From Turnera subulata (Eukaryota > Streptophyta > Magnoliopsida > Malpighiales > Passifloraceae): 64,000 nucleotides of DNA. Location of the stretch: positions 20,643-84,642 of the forward strand of contig JAKUCV010001948.1 of the NCBI GenBank assembly GCA_028386065.3, read 5' to 3'. Both the position numbers and the translations under genes were made by a program. Every line of letters begins with the position of its first letter. The stretch's first letter is position 1. Shown in pieces: positions 47,782-58,172 of this stretch. The notes under the pieces were generated by a model. The model had not been told where the DNA came from and searched no databases. It worked only from the letters and a program-made list of their open reading frames with translations.

Positions 47782-48297
47782 TTATATAATAAGTAGGGTT
47801 TGGGGATACTCCCCATCAACCCCAAACTCCATGTAAAGCTGGTCCAGGCACATGCATTCTCTCTCATAATCGGAGGATATCTCGTCATTGGATGGTACAT
47901 AGAGAAACCACGTGACACCAAAGGGATCAGCCAATCTCATACTTGGCCTACTGTTGGTTGGGTCAAGCGCCACCTCTCCGTCCGTAGTGGCTCCAGCATT
48001 CACTGCCCTGGAAACGGCAGCCTCCAGCTCAGCAAGCTCAACCTGCAAGCACAGAGTAAGTGCACCCGGGGTGATCTCAGGAACCAAGGGGCTATCCGTG
48101 ATGAGGATGGGGTAGTAGGGAAGGATATCGAGCTTTGTGGCCTGGATGCCATTCACCTCCTTCTCTGGGCTGCTCGGGACGGGACACTCCACGGCCCCGA
48201 AAGCTCTCTTGTAGAAATCGACGGCCTTGTCGATCGACAGAACTCTTAAGAAGATTGAGATCTTCTCGGCAGTTGCCGACTCCTCCTCCTCCATCAT
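47782..48297 (-). CDS. VOC / glyoxalase-fold protein (At5g48480-like), single exon
   Basis: 171 residues from MMEEEESATAEKISIFLRVL to the stop at 47782. One VOC domain: beta strand ISIFLRVLS, helix AVDFYKRAFGA (residues 27-37), ALTLCLQVELAELEAAVSRA (78-97), NAGATTDGEVAL, and the closing strand DPFGVTWFLYV (125-135). This is the layout of the plant glyoxalase I-like family that includes At5g48480; true lactoylglutathione lyases carry metal ligands that are not obvious here, so enzyme activity is doubtful. The last 35 residues after the domain run into the sequence that opens the next VOC unit in another frame, so the C-terminus may be altered. Minus-strand TATATATA-rich DNA at 48389-48405 may hold the TATA box. 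Confidence 0.75.
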   Translation of the reverse strand: MMEEEESATAEKISIFLRVLSIDKAVDFYKRAFGAVECPVPSSPEKEVNGIQATKLDILPYYPILITDSPLVPEITPGALTLCLQVELAELEAAVSRAVNAGATTDGEVALDPTNSRPSMRLADPFGVTWFLYVPSNDEISSDYERECMCLDQLYMEFGVDGEYPQTLLII

Positions 48298-48924
48298 CTA
48301 TCTATCTATACTCACTTCTTTACAGAATTGAAAAGAGGGAGATAGCTTTGTTGCAAATTGATACAACTACAACTACGAGTTTTGTTTATTTATATATATA
48401 TATAGGCGGCGGGCATAAAAAAAAAACAAAACCTATTAGGACTTGGACTAAAATAAAAATAAAATACTTATCTATACAATAAGTATAAGTGAAACACATT
48501 AATTGATTAAAAAATGCATCCAGGGATTGCAAAGCAAAGCATGCAATGGCGCTTAATTTATGATATGCATGCGATCCAAGAACCCGGAATTAGGTTGCAA
48601 GACTACACGACTGGCTGGGGTAGGATTTCACGTCAAAGCTTCCCCTCTGTACTTCCACATGAAATAAAAAAAAATATTGCAAAATAAACATGCGAAGGTA
48701 CAGCTTTATTATTCATTGGGCAGTTTCAACATAAAATATGGACTACGGGCTTCCCAATAACACATGCATATGCTTGTAACTTGTAAGCCTTTTTTTTTTT
48801 GGTCGAGTGCATGGCTGTAAGCTGCTAGGTTGCATTTCAGACAATGTCATGATGTGAAAATGATAAACATTCACTAGTGGAAAATGATTAAGTTTGGTTA
48901 TGTAGGTGCGGTGGCGGACATGCC
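48298..48924. other. VOC upstream region and spacer, no other gene
   Basis: Contains the TATA-rich stretch at 48389-48405 about 100 bp before the VOC start. Beyond that is plain AT-rich spacer up to the SIRE-type element. Confidence 0.55.
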
Positions 48925-50012
48925 TGTTAGCCCAGATAGACCTGAGAGGGGGGTGAATCAGGCTACCCCTTAATCGCGTTTGGTTTCTGTTAAACCAAGT
49001 GGTTTCTTCACAAACCACACTCATGGAAATCTGTCAGTTCACACAAGCCAAAGACTTGAAAGATAAGAGTAAGAGAGAGTGACACAGTAATTTTACAGTG
49101 GTTCTCCCTCACCAGGTACTCCACTACCTAATGGACCCTCCTTTAGGATTTCAAACTCTTACTAACTTAGGCTTTTGCGGGATTAGCCTCAACCTATTAC
49201 AGAAACCAAGCTTTTGCAGGCTAAGCTCTAACCTTTACAAGAAACAAGCATTTGCAGGCTAAGCTCTAACCTTTACAAGTTTTTCCCAGGCTAAACTCTA
49301 ACGTTCCTCAAATCTAAACCCTAATTTGAGTACCCAGCAAAACTACACTAAGTCTTGCCTAAAAACTCTCCCCTTTGTATGAACTTGAAGGACTAGAGTA
49401 AGAACAAGTGTATGCCCAACAAGAACAACAAGAACACAGCAAGTATCACAAGTGTAAGCTCAGTTGCAGACTCAAAAACTCTTTCAAATTAGCTGGGATG
49501 CTTTTCCAAGAAGCATTCCTCTTTCTTATATAGCGTTTGAGTGAGTGGGAGTAGGTAGGGGCTCTTTCTCCGACAGCTATATTGCTCTTAACTACTTCCA
49601 GAGTTGACTCAAGTACTCCACTAGTTGGTGTTGGGTTCATTTCAGGAAGTCCACTCTCTTTGCATCTCAATTACTTGAAAACATTTCATTTTTAGCAATC
49701 CCGGATCATAAGTGTGGACCACAATTGATAATTGAGCTTGGAGGTGAGAGATAAGTGTTGCAGGTCTTCATCTCTGTCATGGACCACTTTCTCTGCCCGT
49801 TAGAGTAGTTGGGGGTTGAGCATTAACGCTGTGAGGACCACCTAGGCCACCAGCAACTTGCAGCAGGACCACTTCAGATGTTGACAGTAAAGTGTGGTTT
49901 CTTCCAGAAACCAAGTCTCGTGGTTTTCGTGTTGTTCTTGTAAGAAACCACGCTACATGTTATTTACAAACATATACAAACATCTAACCAGGTTTGTTAA
50001 TCATCAAAATCA
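48925..50012 (-). repeat. 3' LTR of the SIRE-type element
   Basis: Left plus-strand edge TGTTAGCCCAGATAG. The right edge is placed where the minus strand reads TGATTTTGATGATTAAC, the usual start of SIRE LTRs; this edge is approximate. Contains a short internal repeat GGCTAAGCTCTAACCTTTAC (49220-49290). Confidence 0.75.
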
Positions 50013-50339
50013 ATAGATAATTATTCACTAAACATGATTAGTCATTAATAATCTATATTAAGCTCATGTTTAGGTCATCAAGCTCATTAATAATGCATAT
50101 TAAAAGTGTAAAGTATGGGGGCCAAAAGTGATGCATAACTATCATCCACATATAACCAAAAGCATAATATCCAAAAAATAGTGCTATTCATGAAGCATAA
50201 GCAAAATCAAATATTTCAAAGTGAATAGTAATAAACCATAGTAAAAACCAAATGAGAAACCATATCAAAAACCATCTTAAGAACCATGTAAGAAACCATA
50301 AACTATCCTAGATGCATTGCATGACCTAGGGGCATCAGA

Positions 50340-51310
50340 TCTTGATGAGGTACCATTCTTCAAGTAAACAGAAGGCAAAGCAGTAGAAGTCTGATCCAGC
50401 TTTATCATCACCTTGTCTTCAAATTCCCTCATTTGAATATCCTTCTTCTCCGAGTAAATAGACCAACAAGATGCACATTCGTGGAACTAGTAGACTTCAT
50501 GAAGGCATATTCACCATCATCCCATTTTCATAATTATCTTTTTCTTTATCCTTGTCACCATTTTATTTCCTTCAGCTTTACTCATTAGTTTTTGGGGTTG
50601 GTTTCTTTGCAACCACTTTAGCAGATTGTTTTTCGGATAGAAATCCAGTGCACTTCTTTGGAGTAGCAGTTCTCTGCTTTCTTTTCTTCAGTCCCGAAGC
50701 ATCAACAGTGGTAGTAGGTTCTTTAGCATTCTTTAAATTCTGCCCATCCTCTGGTTCTTCAGTTGGTTTCTTAGACCCACAGACTCTTCTTGCGAAACAA
50801 AGGCAACAACCTCCTTGCTCATTTTTAGAATATCTGTCATCACATCTTCCTCATCTTCTTCCTGCTTTTGTTGTGGAAGATTCAAGTTAACTGTATGAGT
50901 CTTCTCTAGTGGTGGTGTGGTTTTGGTTGGAACCATATTAGAAACCACTTGTGAAACCACGTTCGAAATTACATCTGATTTGACTTCAGATTCTTTCCAC
51001 TCTTGAGACTCACAAATAGCAGCCAAATCTTCTTAACTCCTTCTTTCTTTCTTCCAAGCTGCTCTGATGATATTCAATACCTCATAGATATGTCCTCATC
51101 TGCCATAGTGCTTAGTGAATGTGTGTGAAGTGTGAAAATTGCAATAAATACTAATATGAGCATGTTTGCACATAAGACATGAATGCATGGTTTATGCAAC
51201 AACCAAATAAGCACAAAGAATAAGGCTAAGGAAGATTTCAAGTTCAAGCCTGATTGTGATGAAATGATCCTCCTTGAGTGGCTTTGTAAAGAAGTCAGCA
51301 AGTTGATTCA
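50340..51310 (-). pseudogene. SIRE-type 3' region with RNase H end
   Basis: At about 51316-51230 the minus strand reads NQLADFFTKPLKEDHF, the last block of copia RNase H. After it come only short frames (for example 51026-50733, MAAICESQEWKESEVKSDVI, charged and Val/Ser-rich). In SIRE elements this position holds an optional env-like ORF; I cannot show that this is one. Confidence 0.5.
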
Positions 51311-51315
51311 TAAGT

Positions 51316-53040
51316 CTAGAGAACACTTCTTTTGAGTTGGTTCAGCTCTTCATGCATGGCTATGACCCAGTTTACGTCAAGAATTTCATCTTTTGCACAT
51401 TTATGTTCCATTTGTGATAGGAAAGCATGATGTGAATTAACATTGTGCAATGAGGATCTTGTAGTTACTCCTCTTGTGATATCACCAAGAATTTCCTCAA
51501 TTGAATATCCTTTGGGTGCTCTGATATCTCCATGAGTGTGTTGAGAGGTAGATCCTTGTTTAGCAGCGTTTGATTTTTCACCAATCATGCTTGATTGCAC
51601 GCTTGGTTCCATATTTGGTTGAATGCTTGGTTGTACGCTTGGTTCTTGCAGAAGCAATGGAGGATGTACCAATTCAGATGGTTCCTTTTCTTTTTCTCTA
51701 GATTGGCTTGGTGTGTCACTCTGTGGTGTGAAATCTGCATCTTCATCATCACTTGCACTATACGGGTCAATCTCATTAAAAGCAACATGCATGGTTTCTT
51801 GAACAATCAGAGTTTGCTTGTTAAAGACACGATAAGCTTTGCAAGTAAGAGAGTATCCAAGAAACACACCATCATCAGATCTAGCATAAAATTTATCAAG
51901 ATTGTCCTTAGTATTGAGAATGTGACACTTAGATCCAAACACCCGAAAGTAACCAACGCTTGGTTTCTTATCAAACCATATCTCATAAGGGGTTTTTTCA
52001 ATCAATAGACGCAAGGATACTCTATTTAAAATATAGCATGCTGTGTTTACACCCTCTGCCCAAAAATAAGTAGGTAACTTATGATCATTAAGCATAGTTC
52101 TAGCCATTTCTTGCAAAGTTCGATTCTTCCTTTCAACAACCCCATTTTGTTGAGGTGTTCTAGGAGTCGAAAAGATATATTCTATGCCATTTTGCTTACA
52201 GAATTGTTTGAAGATAAGATTATCAAACTCTCCTCCATGAACACTTCTTATTTTTGAAATCTTATAACCTTTTTCATTTTGTAGACGTCTAATAAGTGTT
52301 CCAAACTTATAGCATGCATGATCTTTTTGTGCAAGAAATAACACCCATGTAAACCTAGAGTAATCATCCACAATCACAAATACATAACTCTTACCACCTA
52401 GACTTATGGTTCTCATGGGACCAAACAAGCCAATATGTAACAGTTCAAGAGGTCTAGATGTAGATATAGTATGCTTTGGTTTAAAGGAACTTTTAACCTG
52501 TTTTCCAAGTTGGCATGTTCTGCATGTGGTTTCTTTCTCATACTTCAGCTTAGATAATCCTTTCACCAACTCCTTTTTGGACAATTTTGAGATAAGTTCC
52601 AAGTTGGCATGTCCAAGCCTTCGATGCCAGAGTGATGGTGTTTCTGTTCTTACACTTAAACACTTGAGCTTAAGGTTAGAAACATCATTCAAATAGATAG
52701 AGTAAATATTGCCTTTTCTGGTTCCAGTAAAAACCACATGGTTTCCATCAATAGTGCATATCAGACACTTAGATCCTTTAAATAAGACTTTATATTCCTT
52801 GTCACATAACTGACTAACACTTAATAGATAGTACTTAAGATTATCAACTAGTAAAACGTATTCAATAGAAGGGTTAGAGTCAATGTTACCATAACCAAGG
52901 ATTCTCCTTTTTGTTTTGTCACAAAATATTACCTTTCCTTGGCCTTTTTCACTTAGGGATGAGAACATGGATGATTCACGATCCAAATACCTTGAACACC
53001 CACTGTCCAGAATCCATTCATCCCTAACAACCTGTTAAAG
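51316..53040 (-). pseudogene. SIRE-type pol: protease end and integrase, RT deleted
   Basis: Frame opens with WILDSGCSRYL (protease active site DSG, about 53020-52990), then the integrase zinc region (LWHRRLGHANLELI...CRTCQLGK) and core (VDDYSRFTWV, HGGEFDNLIF, PQQNGVVERKNRT) and the C-terminal linker (VFGSKCHILN, FLGYSLTCKAYRVFN). It ends with VIAMHEELNQLKR, the first RT block, and then jumps to the RNase H end at 51316, so about 1.5 kb encoding RT and RNase H is missing. The usual Asp before HGGEF is replaced (RSVHGGEF, normally RSDHGGEF), so the integrase is also damaged. Confidence 0.88.
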
Positions 53041-53043
53041 AGA

Positions 53044-53949
53044 TCAAGTTTTAGGTACCCAAACTACTTTGGGCCCTTCTGGGTTAGGTCTGGTTCCTTT
53101 TGGAACCCACACATATCTCACATGACAACTTCTTTTTCTAAGCATACATGTTCTAATGCCATGTCCATCTCTACCATAATAATGACAAGTAATATGAGGT
53201 ACATCAGAGTTATATGAATGTTCATGCATGTTCTTTCTAGGTGTATATGGTATGTTTGAACCAGCCTTAACAAATTGTACAAGTGGGCTTGGTTTGTGAA
53301 AAACCAAATGAGTAGCAGAACTTGGTTTGTTAAAAACCATATGAGTAGCACCTATACCTTCTTTTTGAATTGAATGCCTCTGTTGTCCAAGCAAGATATT
53401 CAAACTTTCTCTACCCTTTGTGAACTTATCAGGAGAGCATTTCAAATCTTCAACATCATTCTTAAGCATGTCATTTTCTTTGAGCAATTTTTCACATGAA
53501 GCAATATTGCATGGAATTTTCTTTTCAAGTTCATCATGAGCATTATGTATGGCAAGTTTCTCACTTTTCAAGGTTTCACAAGATTTCAACACATCAACAT
53601 GAGCAAGATCAAGTTTTTCATATCTAGTCTTATGTGCTTCAGCATCATACTTTAGAATCTCAATGCGTTTCTTGTATGCAATGTTCTTTTTGAGTGCTTG
53701 TGTATACTTAACATACAATTCATCAAAAGTATCTTGTAACTAATCAAAAGTAAAGTCAGGTGAATCATTTACCTCAGATTCTTCTTGAGCCATGTGACAC
53801 AAATTCACAGCTTCATCCGTGTTTGAATCGCATGAAGAATCCGAGTCATCCCAAGCAGCCATATCCTTCCTTCTCTTGGTTTTTGAATAGTTGAGATTAG
53901 CACCATCAAAGTAAGATGCTTTGTTGATGCTTTTTCTCTCATAAGCCAT
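53044..53949 (-). pseudogene. SIRE-type gag, N-terminal domain deleted
   Basis: Starts at ATG 53949 (MAYERKSINKASYFDG), runs in one frame to a stop at 53044 with one internal TAG at 53740-53742. The UBN2 capsid domain that follows FDG in this family is missing: the frame jumps to KRRKDMAAWDDSDSSCDS. Then comes a coiled-coil stretch (about 53700-53420), a degraded zinc knuckle CHYYGRDGHGIRTC and the family ending VVWVPKT. Gag and pol share one frame, separated by TGA and TAA within 12 bases, like the stop between gag and pol in SIRE1. Confidence 0.85.
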
Positions 53950-53991
53950 TATCTTTGCCTCTGGATGTTACTCCTTTGTACTGAGGACGTG

Positions 53992-54003
53992 GCTCCGCTA
54001 CCA
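53992..54003 (-). other. primer binding site variant of the SIRE-type element
   Basis: Minus strand TGGTAGCGGAGC, two bases from the 5' LTR end at 54006, followed by CACG. Confidence 0.75.
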
Positions 54004-54325
54004 ATTGTTAGCCCAGATAGGCCTGAGAGGGGGGGGGGGGTGGTGAATCAGACTACCCCTTAATCGCGTTTGGTTTCTAGTTTAGTTTCTATTAAACCAA
54101 GTGGTTTCTTCACAAATCACACTCACAGAAATCTGTCAGTTCACACAAGCCAAAGACTTGAAAGATAAGAGTAAGAGAGAGTGACACAGTAATTTTAGAG
54201 TGGTTCTCCCTCACCAGGTACTCCACTACCTAAAGGACCCTCCTTTAGGATTTCAAACTCTCACTAACTTAGGCTTTTGCGGGATCAGCCTCAACCAATT
54301 ACAGAAACCAAGCTTTTGCAGGCTA

Positions 54326-54502
54326 AGTGTGAAGGCCCTCTCCCCGAGGGACCCACCATATTCAGGTATTGTTACATCACATCCCTCAGCCCACACCTTT
54401 TCAAGGTTTAATCTTTTACCATGCTGCAGCACTAGGGATTCGAACTCGGGACGTAATGCTTTTTATCCCCCTCAAGGAGAGCACCTTCACCAACTCATCT
54501 GC
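54326..54502 (-). mobile_element. SINE-like sequence with Pol III B box
   Basis: On the minus strand GAGTTCGAATCCC (about 54442-54430) fits a Pol III B box and CAGATGAGTTGGTGAAGG (about 54501-54484) could be an A box at the usual distance. No tail or TSD was found, so this is likely a truncated or decayed SINE. It lies exactly between the broken SIRE LTR and the AIP1 fragment. Confidence 0.5.
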
Positions 54503-54665
54503 GGTGAGTGGATCGCCTCCGCTGACTCCTTCGGCACCGTCAGGATCTGGGGGGCCTACAACGACCACGTCCTCAAGAACGGGTTCAAGGTCCTGTCCGG
54601 CCGGATCGACGATCTCTAGTGGTCCCCGATATGTTGCGGATTTCGCCTCCAATGACGGCAAAGAC
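54503..54665 (+). pseudogene. AIP1: actin-interacting protein 1 (WD40) fragment
   Basis: Reads [17 protein letters not shown], then [17 protein letters not shown], a TAG, and after a frameshift DMLRIS and SNDGKDKSL. This follows the second WD40 repeat region of plant AIP1 (family form GEW(V/I)ASAD.SGTVRIWG....VLKNEF+[15 protein letters not shown]), a protein that helps cofilin disassemble actin. The stop replaces Gln before Trp-Ser-Pro. GC content is far higher than the flanks. About 55 codons remain, without introns in that stretch. A captured or retroposed gene piece, not a working gene. Confidence 0.78.
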
Positions 54666-54715
54666 AAATCCCTAGCTACACTTAATAGATCTGGATCTGT
54701 TCAGTTTGATGCAGA

Positions 54716-55489
54716 GTAGTCAAATGCGCAATGCTTTGCTTTGCTCTGGGTCTGTTCAGTTTTCCTTTCTAAATCTAGTTACACTTAATAGATCTGCTTA
54801 TTTGTTGTTTTGCTTACTTTGTTATTTGACTGGCTAGCTCATCTGTAGTTTGTCCTTTGATAGCTATTTGTTTACTCATTGTTTACCACTTTTTTACCTT
54901 TCGTTTTTGTTGTTCGAAACTGATAATACAAACTTATCTCAATTTTAAATTATTGTTTTCCAAAATATTTGAGATTTATTGCGTGGTTAGTTGGATGGAT
55001 TAGTTGTATGCTACAGTTTGGTTCAAATTTTGATAAATTAATGTTATTGCTCTTTAACAATAGTTAAGGAAAAATATCAAATTAGGAGATGAGTTGACAA
55101 CTTTAAGTGGGCAGCGAGAAAACGAAGAAGAAGAAGAATGTGGGAGGGAGAGGGAAGAAAAGAAAGAAGAAAAGAGAGGAATAAGGTTTTTAGATTAAAA
55201 TAATTAGATTATTTTTTTGAAATTAATTAAAATATAATTTTTTAAAAAATAAATAAAAAATAATATTAAAAATCGGCATCTTGCGGGCCCCCTGCCATGT
55301 GTCAATCTCTGGGGGCACACCGGTTACTGCAGGTAAAATGTACAACAATATCCGGTTTCACCAAACTTCAGGGACAAGATCGATGATTTTCAAAGCACAG
55401 GGACAACAACGATGAAAATAAAAAAAGTGAAGGGACATAAAAGCCTTTTTACCTATTTGAGAACGGTGGGACAGACTGGCCGGTTCCTA
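54716..55489. other. no gene recognised
   Basis: AT-rich spacer with a GA-rich stretch (55118-55180) and ACAGGGACAA-type short repeats near 55370-55440. No supported frame. Confidence 0.5.
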
Positions 55490-55895
55490 ATACGAACTGC
55501 CATAGGTTTTTTTGTATGTTGACACTCTGCTGATGGAGTTCCTAGCCATAAGAGATGCCTCTTGCTTGCTAAGCGCATTGACGTCAGGAAAATCCTGGTT
55601 GAGACTGACTCCTAAGTGCTTGCTCACTAGGGATGCAGTCCATGATTCATCCATCTTGCATGATATCATAGCATTAAGCCACAATTTTGTCTCTTTCGAA
55701 TGTACTAGATCATATCCAGCGTAGATCTTAATATATACTAGCGTACACACTTTAGCTAGACGTGCTGCTGACTTTGATTTAGAGCATATTTGGCTGGACT
55801 TAGCTTCTCTTTTTGTTTTACCAACATGCAAGGCAATGTCTAATCAATCTTTCAAGTAATGCAATATCGATTTATCAAAAAAAAAAAGAAGAAAG
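55490..55895 (+). pseudogene. LINE RNase H domain fragment with 3' tail
   Basis: Broken frames give MEFLAIRDAS, RKILVETDS, DIIALSHNFVSFECT, and RRAADFDLEHIWLD, the order of the RNase H (RVT_3) domain that ends some plant LINEs. It finishes with an A-rich tail (55876-55895). At least three frameshifts. Confidence 0.65.
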
Positions 55896-56394
55896 AATTT
55901 TGTTCATATATAATTGTAGTATAAAAAGAATGTAGTTTAGTTTGGTGGTTGTGTTGGCTACAATGTGACCTTGAAGTGTGTGTTGGAGCCTCGGTAGATT
56001 TTCAGCCCAAGCATATTAATAGTTCCAACTGATCAACTAATAGGTGACAAGTAACTGATTCCAAACATAATTCAACCACTGTAACATAGATGGGACGACA
56101 ACATAAGATTTCAAATTAAGGATAAAACACTCCGATTCACAAACATGAAAAACACATGCTAATATAAAGTAAGGTCTAGTAATGAGATGTTTATATCCGG
56201 CACGTGAGATTAGAAGGTTATGAAAGTCCATGGGGAGCCTCTGAATAAAAAGGAGATAGCCAGATAGGAGGGGAAACTGGGAAGAAATAAAGCACACACC
56301 CCAGTGACATGGAAGAAGTTGAGGACGTGAAAATCTTCTGATTGAGATGAGGATTTAGGAGCGATTGAAACGACATTGGGCCAGGAGTAAAGAT
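55896..56394. other. no gene recognised
   Basis: Spacer without supported features, up to the duplicated upstream region of thionin-like gene 2. Confidence 0.5.
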
Positions 56395-57038
56395 AGGAAT
56401 TACAGTACAGTTTCTGAATGATTCCTTTTAATAACCAAGTTAAAAGGCAACAAATTCCGCTAGCTAAAAAAATGATAATCTGATATGGAATTAGAAAAAA
56501 AAATAATAATTATACTGTGGGATGGATGATATTAATTATTTCCTACATGGCGTACTAACATAAATTAATTACGCATGCTTAACTTGATAACAAATTTCTT
56601 GATCAAAGCCTACTTGCATGGAGTACCAGTTAGCACCTGGTGCATTTCCTAAAATTAGAGCCTGATTGAAAAAAAAAATTCTCATTGATAGATTCTCGAT
56701 GGGCAATTACGCCTAATCTAAATTCAGAAGTTTCATTGTAGACAGTACTAATCAAGGACAGAAATATTAGCAGGTGGTACTTTGTACTAATTTGCCTTCA
56801 ATTAAGGCAAACATTATCTGAAAAAAATAAGAAATAGAATAAGACAACACTTGGAAGTTTAAATTCAAATTGACACCTAAAGTTTAGCCACATTTAAGGC
56901 CTCTGATCAATCACACAACACTTCCTGCCGGTGTATAAATTATGGGCATCAAGTTTAGTTCCAAACTACGAAATTATATCATACAATTAATTATTCTTGA
57001 GTAGTTTGTGGGAGAAATAGCCAGAGAGTACCTAAGAT
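56395..57038 (+). promoter_or_regulatory. upstream region and TATA box of thionin-like gene 2
   Basis: Homologous to 21836-21973 joined to 43664-43941 upstream of gene 1, and partly to 60540-60745. TATAAAT stands at 56934-56940. Gene 2 keeps about 120 bp (56525-56645) that is absent from gene 1 at the site where the LARD inserted. Confidence 0.75.
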
Positions 57039-57556
57039 ATGGTGGCTGCAAGATTGTTAGGCTTGGGGGTGTTAGTGATGGTGTTGTCCTTGAATATGCT
57101 AACTCTAGCACAGGAGTTCAACCATGGACTCCCAGCACCAAATGATTTACAACCCAAAAACATCCTTGGTAAGCATAGGTGTTACAGGAAATGTAAGTTT
57201 GAATGCAGGAGTCATGGTCCCGGCTATTTCTTGGCCGTATGCGGGATGAAATGTGCATTTCAGTGCAGGCATAATGGTGATACGGTACCAAATGTCGTTA
57301 GTGACTGTATTATAGACTGTGCAAGTACTAAGAACACTGAGATGTACTCTGGTAAAACTAATCCTCACTATTTATTTTTCTCATAGATTCATTACAAATT
57401 TTAGTTTCTTGCACTTCTTATATATTTTAAAGTGCAGTCCATAAAATTTGAAGGAATCTTTTTGTATGTACAGGTACAATGAATTTGCAGAGCTTTGAGA
57501 CTCTGGGAGACACAGTGAGTTCTTGTTATCAGGGGTGCAAGAAGTTGCAGGATTAA
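57039..57556 (+). CDS. thionin-like secreted Cys-rich peptide, gene 2
   Basis: Two exons, 57039-57351 and 57474-57556, intron GTAAAACT...GTACAG; 131 residues. The signal peptide (MVAARLLGLGVLVMVLSLNM) and the next block (LAQEFNHGL) are almost those of gene 1. The C-x3-C-x3-C-x11-C-x3-C-x3-C core is kept (CYRKCKFEC then CGMKCAFQC), as are the later C-x3-C pairs. Loop residues differ greatly while Cys spacing is fixed, typical of defence peptides under changing selection (inference). It lacks the KKII repeat of gene 1. No stop or frameshift; both splice sites are canonical. The mature peptide would be extracellular or vacuolar. Confidence 0.85.
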
Positions 57557-58172
57557 GAACTTCTTGCTTGGTGGGGTGAAGAGTGATATCAAAAATGTCA
57601 TTCCCGTATTAGTAATAAATCTTATATAGGCATCGGATCTCAATGTTCTTAGAGCTGTGGATGTTAATAAGCTTGCAAGTTGTGTGATCTTCTGATAACC
57701 TATAATAATAATGCTCCTATTTTCATCCTCGCTCTCAACTGTTGATTCAGATCCGAGACTATGTCCAAGAACATGTCCCTTTGACTAATTATAAATGCTA
57801 ACTTCGATGACTTTCTTTCAACCTTTGATGATCTTGCTATAGTGCTATTGGTACTCGATTGGTTCTTATTTTGAGAAAAAAAAAAGTGGTGGGATACTCG
57901 TACCAGCATAAGATGACCCTAACCCTGTTCGAGAAAAGTTTGATAGGATAGTACCTGGCCTCTGTATGTTACCTCTGCCCGCGCCAATTTTCTGTGTCTT
58001 GTGGGGAACTATCCCTCCGTTGCACAAGTTGTGTGGGTTCTTAAGTGAACATAGCCTTATAAATAAACCACTCCACGGCCTGAATGAAATGAATGGTTTC
58101 TGGAAATTAAGGTGCAAACCAGTTGTTGCTACTGAAAAGGCTAGTAATGGTGATTTTTAAGGTGTTGGTGAG
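57557..58172 (+). other. 3' flank of gene 2 (duplicated)
   Basis: Counterpart of 44528-44945, with an additional segment of about 200 bp at 57870-58070 that the gene 1 copy lacks. Confidence 0.7.

Larger units (their letters stand above)
48925..54325 (-). mobile_element. SIRE-type copia element, internally deleted and 5' truncated
   Basis: 3' LTR 48925-50012 and a partial 5' LTR 54006-54325 share TGTTAGCCCAGATAG and the following GTGAATCA(G/A)(G/A)CTACCCC. Minus-strand primer site TGGTAGCGGAGC at 54003-53992. The coding part keeps Gag C-terminus, protease motif and integrase, but has lost the Gag UBN2 domain and RT with most of RNase H. The 5' LTR breaks off at 54325 against a SINE-like sequence. 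It needs other copies for movement. Confidence 0.9.

Noticed and set aside
48743..49024. 93-codon minus frame near the SIRE LTR edge
   Set aside because: Crosses the LTR border at 48925; no domain.
50552..50890. 112-codon plus frame with hydrophobic N-terminus
   Set aside because: Opposite strand of the SIRE-type 3' region; hydrophobicity comes from T-rich sequence.
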